Assembly: GCF_000469345.1 (NCBI RefSeq)
Contig: NZ_KI271108.1
Location: 173,149-205,865 of the forward strand
Reading direction: 5' to 3'
Source of the DNA: Eubacterium ramulus ATCC 29099
GTDB taxonomy: Bacteria > Bacillota > Clostridia > Lachnospirales > Lachnospiraceae
Length of the DNA stretch: 32,717 bases
The notes under the pieces: generated by a model
Told to the model about the DNA's origin: nothing
The model's input: only the letters and a program-made list of their open reading frames with translations
Database searches by the model: none
Shown here: piece after piece, positions 32,640 through 32,717 of the stretch
How positions within the stretch are numbered: the first letter of the stretch is position 1
Layout: every line of letters begins with the position of its first letter
Made by a program: the position numbers and the translations under genes

Positions 32640-32668
32640 TTGCAGTGGTTATGGAGAACAGTTATAAT
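32640..32668 (+). promoter_or_regulatory. Candidate promoter reading out of the window
   Basis: TTGCAG (32640-32645), a 17-nt spacer and consensus TATAAT (32663-32668). The gene it would serve lies beyond the right edge. Confidence 0.5.
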
Positions 32669-32717
32669 GGGGATAAAAGAAAACGACAAACTGTTAAGGA
32701 AACAATCGGAGTTGGTG

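Overview
The window looks like chromosome from an anaerobic gut-type Firmicute, most likely family Lachnospiraceae (order Eubacteriales). The evidence is moderate GC, strong AGGAGG-type ribosome binding sites, minCDE together with a CarD regulator, Lachnospiraceae-typical small proteins (DUF6465-like and DUF6145-like), and oxygen-sensitive 2-hydroxyacyl-CoA dehydratase-type proteins. The genus cannot be fixed from the sequence. I see no phage, transposase, CRISPR array, rRNA or tRNA. Most genes are housekeeping.

Layout. 1-618: gene-free, with a copy of a dispersed repeat, a long hairpin and a promoter. 619-2283: HAD phosphatase and TSUP membrane transporter. 2316-3314 (minus): CorA-type metal transporter. 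3534-5412: minC-minD-minE from their own promoter. 5413-5830: gene-free and dense in palindromes. 5831-12512: CarD regulator, MATE exporter, class A penicillin-binding protein, aroA and a histone-H1-like DUF6465 protein, several with visible promoters. 12532-12733: two large terminators, one a perfect 44-bp palindrome.

12754-18979 (minus): a four-gene, translationally coupled operon, the most unusual part of the window. It encodes a 1066-residue fatty-acyl-AMP-ligase / acyl-carrier / thioester-reductase protein, two 2-hydroxyacyl-CoA-dehydratase-like proteins (COG3580 and COG3581 types) and their ATP-dependent iron-sulfur activase (COG1924 type). The first protein should activate a carboxylic acid and release it reductively as an aldehyde. 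The other three resemble a split version of the module in multidomain anaerobic proteins such as the clostridial plasmalogen enzyme PlsA. A role in aldehyde or ether-lipid metabolism is an inference.

18980-23113: a repeat/hairpin region with a promoter, a HIT-family protein, murG (minus), a small membrane protein, and a secreted SH3-SleB cell-wall hydrolase with a consensus promoter and a perfect WalR-type box in its leader. 23246-24637: NfeD and SPFH membrane-quality pair. 24798-32421: argF, birA, a DUF6145-like gene, coaX, dusB, an unknown gene, greA and lysS, all on the plus strand and closely spaced. The lysyl-tRNA synthetase carries a C-terminal Trbp111/MetG-type tRNA-binding domain. The window ends with a terminator and a promoter reading outward.

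Three kinds of short dispersed repeat occur in the intergenic regions. One copy appears to supply the -35 element of the HIT gene's promoter. Start codons were re-chosen from ribosome binding sites where the longest reading frame was too long (CarD, MATE, PBP, aroA, murG, small membrane protein, DUF6145, coaX, dusB, lysS).
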